A DNA stretch of 64,000 nt from Timema cristinae (taxonomy: Eukaryota; Arthropoda; Insecta; Phasmatodea; Timematidae), in NCBI GenBank assembly GCA_039000515.1, contig JBCFYV010000012.1:28907305-28971304 (forward strand), written 5' to 3'. The position numbers and the translations under genes are program-made. This document shows, piece by piece, positions 48,190-59,299 of this stretch (the stretch's first letter is position 1; the number at the start of each line of letters is the position of its first letter). The notes beneath the pieces were generated by a model that worked only from the letters and a program-made list of their open reading frames with translations, was not told the DNA's origin and ran no database searches.

Positions 48190-50090
48190 TATAAATAAAT
48201 ATGTATCATTTATGTAATAAAAAAGGTTTGTAATTATAAATAATGATAAAAAATTTCAGCCATGCTCATTAGACAAGGTGTCAGACTTAATGAGTGTACA
48301 ATCATGATATTTAAGAGCAAAATTTAATAATGAAACATTCACTTCATCCATAAATAATAAGTTAAATCGTTGTTGAAATTGCTTTGATGTTCCCGACAAA
48401 ATTTTACCGATGTGTTCATCACTCTAATCAAAGAAGACAACCCATTAATTTTAATAATTAGTTTAGAATAACTACCTCATCATAATGAATAGTTCTGATT
48501 ACAGTTATTGACACTGCAACAAGTAGGCTTTCAGTATGCTGACAGTTGGACCTTCTTGATATGTAAATTGTTTTAATACAAGCTGTGTTTTCTCTGCTAT
48601 GATTTGCTTTTTGTTTTTACCTTTGTAAGATAAGACTAGGTTGTAGTGAGCTTTGAAAGGAGATCGACAAGGCTGGATGCAATTCCATACAAATCCTGCA
48701 GGGATGAACATGTCCAAGATTCAGAACATAACTTACCATCACCACGGCAATCAATGGAACTACGGGAGAGGGCATGTGCTGCACCTTCAGATGTCTTCTG
48801 AGGCTCAAGTCAGTGCTTTGTGGTTATAATACAGTATGAGTATGGAAGCCATCCTTATGCTGTGTCATTATGGCATTGATATTTTGTCTGCAAGGCAAAG
48901 GTGTTTAAAATAGGTTAGGCTACTGAGTAAGTGGTAGTTTATATGCCATCAGCAATTAGAGTAGTGGGGTGCTTCATATACTGTTGTAGCAACATTGTCC
49001 TATGCATCCTAATTTATGTTATTCAAAATAGTCTTGGCAAAGTATTTTGTATTAAATATATGTAATGATAGTGTTGTAAAGAACATATTAATATTATTTC
49101 ACAAAAAAAAGAACCTTCTAGTCCATCTTTTATACAACTATTTTAATAATATCCATTATTATGTTGGTAAGGAGAAATTTAAGATTATATAATTAAGAAA
49201 GAAAACTTTGAATATTTTACACAATCATAACTTGATCTTTAGTGTAAACAACTCCACACCAAGGAGTTATATAATGTGTTTAAAAATTAATATTAGTAAC
49301 AAATTATTTTATTTTATGATAATTGATTTATAAGATTCAATAAAGGAGTCTTCTGTTGCATAGTGTAGAAATAATAATAAAGGCTATTTTGTACAGTTAT
49401 AAGCTTAATATTAAGTGTATATTAAGTGTATTGTTAAATTATGGTTTATCAAATTTTCCGAATATTACATTTGCATTCATTATTTATTAGTAACTTTTAA
49501 TTTTCAAACTTACTAATAAACTTAAGCTTCATCATAAATCATAACTTTTATCATCATATTGTTTTCTATTTTTATCTGTTGTAAACTTTAATATTCTTTA
49601 TTTGACGCAATTATCATCAAATAAATGTGTTATTTGTTATTGATATTAATTTTTAAAACACATTATATGACTGCTTAACGTGGAATTATCCACACAAAAC
49701 ATCAAGTTATTATTATGTAAAATATTTAAAGTTTTCTTTCTTAGTTATATAATCTTTTCTACAACTAATTCAAGAGGTGAAAAATTGGGTTAATACTGGT
49801 ATAGTTTTCATATCCCCTGTACCCAATAAATACTGTATTACCCTCCCTATAGATGAATATATTTGTTGTGCTCCAAGTCTTACTACCCGAGATCATGTTA
49901 TCAGTACATTTACTCTGGTACAAATGAGGAAAGTAGAGCCTATAGAAAATGTTTGAAACATTCAACGCAACTTCCTAAAATAGTAAACCATAAAAAACAA
50001 AAGGGAGGAAAGGGATGTATATAAAAAAATATACAAGAGTGGATCCAGATCATTTTCATAGGGGAGGGTCATAGTTACTTACAATGTTAG
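48190..50090. other. Unassigned AT-rich interval
   Basis: No gene recognised. A somewhat GC-richer patch at 48600-48810 is open on minus for about 60 codons (contains SSLQDLYGIASSLVDLLSKL) but ends in a stop and matches nothing certain. A fragment of the fold-back MITE at 43851 is at 49957-50010. Confidence 0.4.
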
Positions 50091-50099
50091 ATTTCTATC

Positions 50100-50640
50100 T
50101 AAAGCCATTTAATAGTTTCTCATTAATATTTGATCTTATGTAGGTTTTAAACTGTGGTCATCCTCTCCAATTTTTTAAAATCATATAGTTTCTATAAACT
50201 ATTTAGAATGACCCTCCTTCAACAATTTTTTGAAAAATAGTTCAGTCTAGAAGCTGTGAGTAGTCTTCACCTTGAGATTTTTTTAAATTAGATTCTTTTA
50301 TAAACCATTTAAAGTGTTCCTCACCTAGAAATTTTTGAAATTTTGATGACCCAATAAGCTATTTAGAGTGATCCTCACCTTAATTTTTTATGGTAATTGG
50401 ATACCTCTATATGAAAATCTATGAAGTGGTCTTCCACCAACATTTTGAAAATTGAATTATTTCAGAAACTAGGCTGTTTGGGATGGTCCTCGCCTGAAAA
50501 TTCTTCAAAATGATATGCATCTAGAAGCTAATTGGAGTTTTCCTCCCGTAGAAATTTTTGAAATTTGAATGACCTCAGAAGCTATTTAGAGCTTTCCTCC
50601 TGACTTTTTATTCCAGTTATATTCCTATAGTCTATTAGTT
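50100..50640. repeat. Old, diverged tandem array, period about 55 bp
   Basis: About ten units share AAGCTATTTAGAG, then GTCCTCACC-like and AATTTTTGAAAT-like segments, with AAGCTATTTAG-type cores near 50195, 50251, 50305, 50356, 50415, 50468, 50525 and 50579. Units differ at many positions, so the array is ancient. Confidence 0.75.
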
Positions 50641-51227
50641 ACTTGATGCGGTCTTTTCCGGCAAATTTTTTACTATAGAAAGAATCTAGAAGTAATTTGG
50701 TGTTTGGTTTAAGGCCATCTTTCAGCTTCATATTCGATAATATCAGAGGATTTGAGATCTGGGGGGATTTATTCTAGGAGGGCAGAGGCCCCCACAGCTC
50801 CGCTGCTCTTCGGTCCACACATATTTTATATTCGGTATTCGTGGATGAACTGCTCTCAGGCGATTATTAGTCTTCTTTAAAATGTAGTAATCTTGTCTTT
50901 ATGCGGAAAATTGTTCGTTACTCGGTATGTTTGGCATATATTCGTATATTTAAATGATTATTTTTCTCACACTTGCATGAGTCATTTCGAAAATTGAATG
51001 ATCGTGGATGAAAAACGAATGTGTGGACCCAGATTAAAAGGTGTCTGGGTATAAAAATAAAAAATAAATTGTATAATTTATTTGTGTTGTATTTTCTTAC
51101 TAAAATTTGAAATTTCAATTATTTTTTTTGTATTAGTTTTCTAACTTTCACAGGGGGTTCAACTGACCCTTTTGGCCCCTCCCCACCTCCTCCGCCCGCC
51201 CAGAATCCGCGTTTAAATGAGATGGAG

Positions 51228-51361
51228 GTATAAGGGAAGGACATCAGTAGGATGAGGACTTCACCTATGCGGGGGAAGGAAACGAGTAGGTTGAGAACTT
51301 CACTTGTGCAAAGGAAGGACATGAGTATGATGAGCATTTTAACTGTGCAGAGGAAGGATAT
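51228..51361. repeat. 39-bp minisatellite, about 3.5 units
   Basis: Units begin AAGGACATCAGTAGGATGAG or AAGGAAACGAGTAGGTTGAG and continue with ACTTCACCTATGCGG or ACTTCACTTGTGCAA. The period of 39 keeps frames open on both strands, but no protein is recognised. Confidence 0.85.
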
Positions 51362-51439
51362 TATTATTGATATCAAGTTTTTTTGTTTCTTTTGTAATAT
51401 TATATCAACTAAATGTTCCATTCATTTTTTAACACCTTA

Positions 51440-52359
51440 GGAAAAGCCCTATCCAATGTATTTGGAAACTTGATCCTACTTTTGGCTTACCAAATTTAAA
51501 AATGAAGGATTTGAAAAATCAAGGGGCTATACCCTAGAAAATCTAACATCAAATAAATAATGAACAAAAAGTAAGTAGTTTATTGTGATATAACTTAAGT
51601 GGCACATGTTCTTATGTATGGCGATGCCATCATGCCCTCAACCAAGAGAACAACAATATTACAATAATTTAAAACACTTCAAGGAATGTCAACCGTTGAA
51701 TCTTTACTGACTAGTAGTATCAGACTTTGGTTAGGATGCAGCCTTAGGTGGGCTGCTCTAGTGCTAGTGTTAGGAGCTGGTAAGTGACCAACACCCTCTA
51801 GCTTTCTTCATTCTGAGCAAAAAAAAATCAAATATGATTACCAACAATGAATAGTTACACAATTCACTAATCAAACAGTCAAATGCTGTAAGCTCACGAT
51901 TCTAATACTACTAATTAAATATAAAACATTAAGCTTAGTTACAAAATGTTAATAGTTAAGCTATTGGTGAATGATAAATTGGTCATTTGAGGGGCAAAGC
52001 CCCGTAATACCCTCAACCAACCTCTGGATGTAATTATGTTTATAATTATTCATTATTTGTTACAGATATCACATAATGGGAAATGTTAAGATTGATTCAA
52101 ACAAACCAAAATTACCAATGCTTTCTTATCAAATGAAGTTTCAAGTTTAAACATTAAAATCATATTCCCATTAATTTCATTTCGGTTAACAAATTTGCAG
52201 CTTAAAAGAACTTCAGCAGCAGCATATCTCATAGAAATACATACACCCTAGTGCAACTAGATCTTGATTACACCAATGGCTAGATATTTACAGGATGAAC
52301 CCAAATCAGATAGTATCCATCTTTGTCAGTACACCCCAGAATTTTTTTCTTTTAATTTT
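51440..52359. other. Unassigned interval
   Basis: AT-rich, nothing recognised. Confidence 0.5.
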
Positions 52360-52610
52360 TTTATAGCACAGCATTTTGGCACCTAAAGTTCTACGCACAT
52401 GTGCTAGGAATAAATATAGTTGAATATAGAGGAAATGTACCCGCATTTAAGTGGAGGGAGAGTAACCATTTAGTAAAAACCACTCTCAGTACACTGGACT
52501 GAAATTACAACTTCAATCTCTCCATTATTGACACTCTATTCTATTGCAAGAGTGATTCTGTAGAGCTAAGACCATTCTATCAGTGAAGCAGGTATTACCA
52601 AGAATCATAC
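52360..52610 (-). repeat. Decayed tRNA-derived SINE
   Basis: The minus-strand tail GTGCGTAGAACTTTAGGTGC with AAATGCTGTGCTAT resembles the tail of the SINE at 38351. A weak tRNA-like head (CTTCACTGATAGAATGGTCT) is at its far end. Confidence 0.45.
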
Positions 52611-52746
52611 CAGGGTACCCTCAACTTAGTATTGACCATCATCGCCAATAGTAGAATTATTTATGACTTAGTCTAAAGAATAGATATTAGGAGGATAGTT
52701 TAGGAGAAGTGCATTTACATTAGTGTGGAGAAGGTTTTGAAAAAAC

Positions 52747-53644
52747 TAGAGATGGGTCGAATCCACTATTACTCGAATCTGAACCTAAATTTTATTTTCG
52801 CATCTCGAATCCGTATCCTAGCAAATCGTTATAAATTTAATGATTTACAAATAAACCTACATTACACAATAAGGCCTAAACTGTGAATTAAGATTTATTT
52901 CAATCATGCTTTCAATTTTAATCAACCCCCCCCCCCCCCCCCCCCGCGCAAAATACTGGTTAAAATCCAGCCAAATTAAACAATCTTAGACTCATATTAT
53001 TGTTTAAAAATCAAACTTATCAAAATTTGAGTGTCTTTTAGTTATTTTTAAAAAGTGTTGTTAGAATGAGTTAAGTTTCTAAAATCATGTGAAATAAACA
53101 GATTAGACCTAGTTATTCTTTGATCAACTTTAAATAATATCACTAAAGGATATTTTATTGTATTTTAAAGAGTTCTTATTTCTGCCAAAAAAAAGTCGTA
53201 ATTTGTTTTATTTATTTCGAGTTTATTTGTAATTCTAGTTTTGATTTTCAGTTTTTGAAGAGTTTGAATATGTTCATTAAAATATTTACAAGATTGTTTG
53301 TGATGTGGAAGTTTTAGAAGTGAGCATGTGCCAAAACGGTTGAGTCCAAGTTTCCCATACGGTTGGGAGGGTAGGGTACTAGGCACGTAAGATTTTCCAC
53401 ACCTAACAATTTTTTATTTTTTAAGGAAGATTTTATTCGTGTTTATCTCTTTTGGCCAACAAAATAAATATTACGGATTAAGTTGTGCTTTTCAAGTAGG
53501 CCTAACTAAGTAATTTTTGAATTCAAAATATTATGCTTTGTTTATGCTCAGGTGAAAGATTTGATCAATGAATCCAGTAAAACACTGAATCCTCGAATCT
53601 CGAATACTTGTCAGGATTCGGTGGATTCGAGTGGCCCATCTCTA
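52747..53644. mobile_element. hAT-type MITE (TCGAATC family), complete copy
   Basis: 898 bp with ends TAGAGATGGGTCGAATCC and (reverse complement) TAGAGATGGGCCACTCGAAT, flanked by GAAAAAAC (52739-52746) and GGAAAAGC (53645-53652), six of eight matching. Subterminal CGAATC motifs repeat at both ends. A 20-base C run (52926-52945) lies inside. A 73-codon minus-strand open frame (53165-53386) is not recognisable. The truncated copy at 6354-6784 matches its right half in reverse. Confidence 0.8.
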
Positions 53645-54242
53645 GGAAAAGCACATTAAAATCACATGTAGGAAACCAACCCACTTAACTTGTTCGGAAT
53701 TCAAACCCCAGCCTCCCTACTCGTATATATTTAATTGCCTAACACCACCTTTTAAATTATTTGTTCTATGCTTACTAAATTTAACAACTTTGAACACACA
53801 CAGTGTGACATCGGGATTTTAACCAACACCGTTTATAAAAATATAAACCTTGCAGAAAACTGCCCGAGTTATATAAATTAACTTAGCAAATTAAACTATA
53901 AATCTAATTTATGTCTAAGCTTTTGAGGGCGAGTAATTGATCCTATTAGAATATGGGACCTGTGGTTGTTTCTAACCATGTTCTCTTAACTCCTCTAGTG
54001 TGTACGACATTTTTAGTCGTCGACTTAAAACGCGTTCTGCAGTGTGTGTGACGCCATAAGTCATCAGTAATTTGTAATGTATTTTACAGGCTTAAACTAT
54101 TGCAATATAGAAATAAAGTCACTCTCAGGAAGGGTTTCAGTAACTAATAAAAGTCACACTTTAGAAGTTAGTTACACATTATTAATATACAATTTTTAAC
54201 CCCTAAATTAACATAAGTACAGTAGAATGTATTATGCAATAT
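53645..54242. other. Unassigned interval downstream of the IMP-L2-like gene
   Basis: No gene or complete element seen. Confidence 0.5.
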
Positions 54243-54420
54243 CTGTAGGGGGTTATGGTCTAAGGTGTTTGGCTTGTAATAGGCTAGATTAATGGTTATA
54301 GGAGGATTGAGGCTCAAATTTCAGCTGGGTAGAGTGAGGGAAAGGGGTTCCTGATCTCCTCTCTACCTTAATACAACTGTACTTCCTCTGGAACTAATCT
54401 CCCTATCCTTCTACCTTAGA
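54243..54420 (+). repeat. tRNA-like SINE fragment
   Basis: GGGGTTATGGTCTAAGGTGT resembles the Leu-type SINE head at 58702, followed by a decayed B box (GAGGCTCAAATTTC) and a body with TTCCTGATCTCCTCT. Confidence 0.45.
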
Positions 54421-54719
54421 TTATGCCTTTGATTGACTTAGTATTAAAATGCTGGTAGTAAAATTATTAAATGTGGTTTGAATGTTTAATTTAACATCCC
54501 GAATAATAGACAAACTACAGAAGAAATTGGTTTGGTTCCTCTATTACATGTTCTACTTTACATCCATTATTCTTTAGAGCTTTTGGTCTGGGTCAGTTTT
54601 TATTCAAACCATATATTTTCCCCTACTGGCTTGCTTAGCCTGTCATAGCTTCATATGCCTTTTAATCTAACTTAAGACTAGGACAAACACAGCATCCAGT
54701 CACCAGCTGTAAAATCATC

Positions 54720-54840
54720 ACTGTAAAAGGGTAAAACCACATTTCACCAATTATACATTTTTCGGCAAGGCCGGGAATCAATCTCAGAACCCTTAGTTCA
54801 GTAGCCAGACATTCTACCAATTGATTTAAGGTGTCGAAAG
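54720..54840 (-). repeat. tRNA-like SINE head
   Basis: Minus strand: AAATCAATTGGTAGAATGTC (A box), then GAGATTGATTCCCGG (B box), then GCCTTGCCGAAAAATG. No complete tRNA fold, so it is a SINE. Confidence 0.5.
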
Positions 54841-54934
54841 GGAAGATATAAAATATTGGAGCCTACTCAAAGCGAGGAGATTTCTTGTTTATATGGTGCG
54901 AGTCTGGCAAGAGAGTGAAAATAAATCAATATCT

Positions 54935-55069
54935 CTAATTACTGACCAGTACAGGGTAGAGGAACGTTGTGGTCATGTCTCGAGAGCGAGTGTTGCTGGC
55001 TATGCAAGTGTATCCCCCCATGTCAGACCATTGCAACTTGTAGATAAACAGATCACCATCAGGAAGAAC
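54935..55069 (-). CDS. ImpL2: IMP-L2-like Ig protein, probable last exon
   Basis: Acceptor TTATGCAG before 55069; phase 0. It encodes VLPDGDLFIYKLQWSDMGGY, then TCIASNTRSRDMTTTFLYPV and LVSN, then a TAG stop at 54935-54937. The D-x-G-x-Y-x-C pattern is the second half of an I-set Ig domain. The ending TTTFLYPVL is characteristic of insect neural/ectodermal development factor IMP-L2, a secreted binder of insulin-like peptides. CTG followed by GTCAGT could also be a splice donor at about 54945, so the stop may be intronic; in flies the protein ends soon after this motif, which favours a terminal exon. Confidence 0.8.
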   Translation of the reverse strand, partial: VLPDGDLFIYKLQWSDMGGYTCIASNTRSRDMTTTFLYPVLVSN

Positions 55070-55398
55070 CTGCATAACACACACAGGTCTGAACATACAG
55101 GGTGGATAATCATTCCAACATGTGTATCTATACCCCATCTATGACAGGAGTGAAAGTTGACAGCTAGTAAAAGTTACCACATGCCTTGGGGCACATGAAT
55201 CAGATATGGGGAAAACTCCTTCTAAAGATTTATATGAGCATTGAAGGTCCTTAGTTTAGACCAAAACAATCATTACCTTGCACATGTGACATCTGTTAGA
55301 GACATCAGTGTATTATGATAAAGCTGGACCAACTCTATTTCTGAAGGCACCACAAGTTAGGACCTAGCGCTTTAACCCCACCCCAAAAACATTCTTAC

Positions 55399-55622
55399 CT
55401 TGTAGCGTGGTTCATTTTCTGCTATAAGCTCATTGTCTCCATCCAGCCAGTAGATTGCGGGCCGTGGGTTGCCAACAGCTCTGCACGGTAATGTGACATC
55501 ATTACCCATAACGTCCATATACAGAGGACTCCAGGTGGATATCCTCGCTGGGCTGGTAGCATGGATGCTGTTGGTGCTGGGACATGCCGCCAGAAGCGCT
55601 GTCAGGTTGTTGATGTTATTAT
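55399..55622 (-). CDS. ImpL2: IMP-L2-like Ig protein, penultimate exon
   Basis: 224 bp, acceptor TTTGTCTACAG before 55622, donor GTAAG at 55398. It starts with two bases of a split codon and ends in phase 0. It encodes NNINNLTALLAACPSTN, then SPLYMDVMGNDVTLPCRAVG and NPRPAIYWLDGDNELIAENE. The LPC Cys and the YWLD Trp are the core residues of the first half of an I-set Ig domain; the partner Cys is in the next exon. The join gives EPRYK-VLPDG, as in IMP-L2. The first Ig domain and signal peptide must be upstream, beyond the transposons at 56-64 kb or outside the window. Confidence 0.82.
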
Positions 55623-56361
55623 CTGTAGACAAAGTGGTGAATTGCTTTTATAATATTTATAAAATCTAAGTAATTTATAAAGGAAGCTGTTTTCCCAGAT
55701 ATATTTATCATTTTAAAAATAAAAATAAACTACACGGTATATATACAGTCCAATTTTATTAGGAAGGGCCTTTTAGGGAATACGCATTTATTTTTCAGTC
55801 AGTATAGGTAGTTTATTGATAGTTTCTTTCAAAAATGACAACTGCAGTGCACATGAAATGACATGAAAATTTAAAATATGTTTTTGTGTTTGTCTACAAA
55901 TGAGTAGGTAATATGCTGTATTCCAGGCCTACCAACCCAGATATAGAAAAAATTGATTGTATTATTACTCTCTGATGTGTCCAACATTTTTATTGTTGGG
56001 GCAGCGGAAAGGGGCGATATGCATAACAGCACAAAATTACATGGAAAAGAATGTTTTTTTAATTGTCATATTTTTTTGCCAGCTTGGTTTCTAAGTTGAC
56101 AAATTGAGTTTATTTTTTAGTTTAGTTTAGGGTGACAAATTTTTATTTGAGATTAGGGTTATCAAGGTTTAGCTAGACTTCACTTTTTGAAAGTAGTGAA
56201 CACAGCCATTTTTTGCTTCAAAAGCACCTATCCCAAAGTATGAGTGTTAGGTACACAATACATCTACCACCGGTATTCGAAGGTTCTACTATTATTTGCT
56301 TCCTATTACACTACCATTGTCTTTACAATATATCATTTAACACCTTGTGTCTTGTTTTCAG
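55623..56361. other. Intron of the IMP-L2-like gene, unassigned
   Basis: AT-rich, nothing recognised before the TTAA element begins. Confidence 0.5.
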
Positions 56362-58257
56362 TTAAGGCCCTGCCTACCCATAAATGCACGGTTCTAAACA
56401 AAAGAATTTAGAACAAAATATATTTAATAATTCAACCTTGTTGTGTTTTATTTTTATTTATTTATATCTGGGCATCTTTCATAATTCTTATGGAATTTTC
56501 AAACCACGCTAAAAATAGTTATTGAAATATTTTCATTAAAATGTTTCCATTTCAATGCATTTTAAATGGGAAAACAAAAATTATTAATGGATTTATTTAT
56601 TTTCTTTGTACAATTAAGCTAGAGTGTTTGTTTATAACATACTATTTAATGAATAATTTCTTTTTCTTTTTAGACATATTTTTTAATTTGGGTTAGCTTC
56701 AATAATCACGACGATATTGAGCTTTAACGACTCCCAAGTCGACTCTCTAGTCAAAATACATGGTTTTAAATACAACTTTTCCTTCTGCAACTAGTTGTCT
56801 TAGCTGATAATAGGTGCCGTTAGTATGATCATTGCCCATTTACAAGCTAGTATCATTTTGCAATCGTTGGCTAACCTGCTGTATCGGAATGCAGGCGGCA
56901 ATGGAGGGTTAAACTAATCTCTGTGACCTTCTTGAGTCAAAGAAACATTAATACCATGTACGTTAGGATAAGAAGGGCCAATGTCCAATTATGAAAATTT
57001 GCGTAATTAAATATAAACAATTAAACATCTTAATATATTCAGTAACTAAAATACTCACAAAGTCTTCCTGCTGTGTGAATAAATATAGTTGGTCCCTACT
57101 TACTTTAATGAGAGTATTACTCTAGTGATACATTATTTTCAAAGAAAAAGCCACATGCTTCTCCAAACACAAAGTTTTATGACATTAGCCCTTATTTAAC
57201 TGAGACAGTAAAACATGTAAAATTCTTCACTCTTATCTTATATTCTTTCTTGAGTTTTCTCATTCTTTAGCACTACACGTTGTAATAAAAAGTGTTAATA
57301 TTCAAAGTAAATGAAAACTACTGTACATTGAATTTTTAATCCACTATTATAATAAATAAAAATAAACATTCCTGCTCATATCAAACATAGTTATTTTAAA
57401 TAAAGTTTGGTCTAAATGTAATTTGGAGACGTTCTCAGTATAATTTTATATACTAGTTTTTATTTTACGGTCTAGGATTTGACTCTCATTGGACTTGGGA
57501 ATAAGTTATTTTTCAAAAAGTTAATGAACGAAGTTTTTGGTAGTCAAGATGTGAAAATGTTAATTTTATTTTATTAGCGTGTTAAATGTGATTACTTTTA
57601 ATTTGAACCTGTTGCATTCTCACAGTTTGTGCGCTCGTTTTGGAAGAAATGTATCGAATCCCGAACAATAAGTACCCACGGTGATGACTTTTTATATAAT
57701 TAACAATATGTGACCTTTTTGCTTTCGAACAAAATACAATGGATTGTATAAATTTTAAGGTGGAGAAGTATTTACAAAATATTATTTTATATCCTTGTGA
57801 ATAACAAGTTTATGAAGAAAGGGCGCATAAAGATAAAGATATAATTGATTATTTAACTTCTTGTAGTAAAGGGTAAGTTTTTTTTAATGGTATGCATATT
57901 ACTGGCGCTTAGGCTATTTGTATCTACTAATTTAAGTACAATGGATGAGCAGCAATACTATTTTATTTAAAATGTTACTAACACTCTGTAACGCACTTAT
58001 TGTATGTTCAAAATCTCTTGTGCCTTGGCCGAGTTCGTATCACGCTAGTACTAAGTAATTTCAACCTAACAGGGAATCGAACTAGTCAAGTTATTGAGCT
58101 TATTAATTTACGCACTCAGTGCTCAGTCATAGCACTTTAGCAATATTGACCACGACATGAAGCCGATGATAAGTAAATATATATTTAAAACCATTAAAAT
58201 TAATGAACTTTTGTGTTCCCTATGCCATAAAGTAAGTAAGTAAGTAAGTATTTGATA

Positions 58258-58570
58258 CCCGACCGCCTCTGTTGTATAGTGGTCAGATTTACTGGCTTCA
58301 GATACTGAAGTCCCAAGTTCGATCCCCAGTGCCCCTAATTCTGTCTGTGAAGCAGTGGGTCTGAAACGGAACCAAAATCAACCTCGTGAGGACAAATGAG
58401 GAGATAATTGAATGAATAAGTAGCGCTTCAGTCTAGAAAACTGAGATAGAAGTCTGGAGGGCTCGTTGTGCTAACTACATGGCACCCTCAGCTTGAAAAT
58501 GTTGGCCCTATCTTTGCCAACATACGGCAGCCTCTCGATTGGTATAGCCGGCTTGCAGGCTGACACCATG
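58258..58570 (+). repeat. tRNA-derived SINE in TTAA element copy 2
   Basis: Counterpart of 3038-3343: GCCTCTGTTGTATAGTGGTC, AAGTTCGATCCCCAG, and the end TATAGCCGGCTTGCAGGCTG. Preceded by the AAGT microsatellite. Confidence 0.65.
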
Positions 58571-58701
58571 GAGATATTACTCAAGTTAAACTCTACCAAT
58601 AGGATAAAAAATTATTCCCAAAAAACATTTATTTCTGGAAAATTGTGTAAATCCTATAGATGTTTGAAAACTGTAAACACCGTATTAAATAACAGATACC
58701 C

Positions 58702-58960
58702 ACTTCAGTGGCTGAGTGGTCTAAGGTGTCACTAGTGTTAAATTGGCCTGCTGTTAGCGGAGCACTTGGGGTGAAAATCCTGGTCGAGTCTATTGAGGGT
58801 AGTTTTTCCTAAATTGTTTCCCCATCTTCCAAAATAAAAATGCTGGTAGATAACCTCTCAAATGCTTCTTTCCTCATTACCACCCAATTAGATTATCATA
58901 TATGCGTATAACATGAACAGGTAGTATGACGTGGTAATATCAGTAATAAAAATAACAGAT
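58702..58960 (+). repeat. Second tRNA-derived SINE in TTAA element copy 2
   Basis: Counterpart of 2660-2914: GTGGCTGAGTGGTCTAAGG head and tail GCGTATAACATGAACAGG, ACGTGGTAATATCAGTAA. Confidence 0.7.
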
Positions 58961-59299
58961 ATATTTATAGTCAAAATTGTTATAGTCTTCGAAATGAAAC
59001 TGCTTTTAAAATATGTTATTGCCTCCTTAGCCTTTAAATTTTAAAAATTAGCCAAAGCACAGTGGCCAAATTTAGCACATTAAATTTTAGTTTTTTATTT
59101 TACCTGCTTACTAATAAACTCAAATAAATGGTACGACAAAATTGTAGGCTACATACTCAATCGTATAGGTTATTTATTATAGTTAGTGACAAAACCTTCA
59201 AAAATAAGTTATCTCTAATTTTACCTTAAATAAATTTTTCTCTGATAAATAAGTGTATATTATTATTTATCACTACCCTCACCAGATATTTATTTGAAA

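Noticed and set aside
48505..48808. MARF1 or other host exon on minus
   Set aside because: The open frame has a good donor-like site and the peptide SSLQDLYGIASSLVDLLSKL, but it does not align with MARF1 and ends in a stop.
54893..55144. 83-codon plus-strand open frame
   Set aside because: Shadow of the IMP-L2-like exon on the minus strand.
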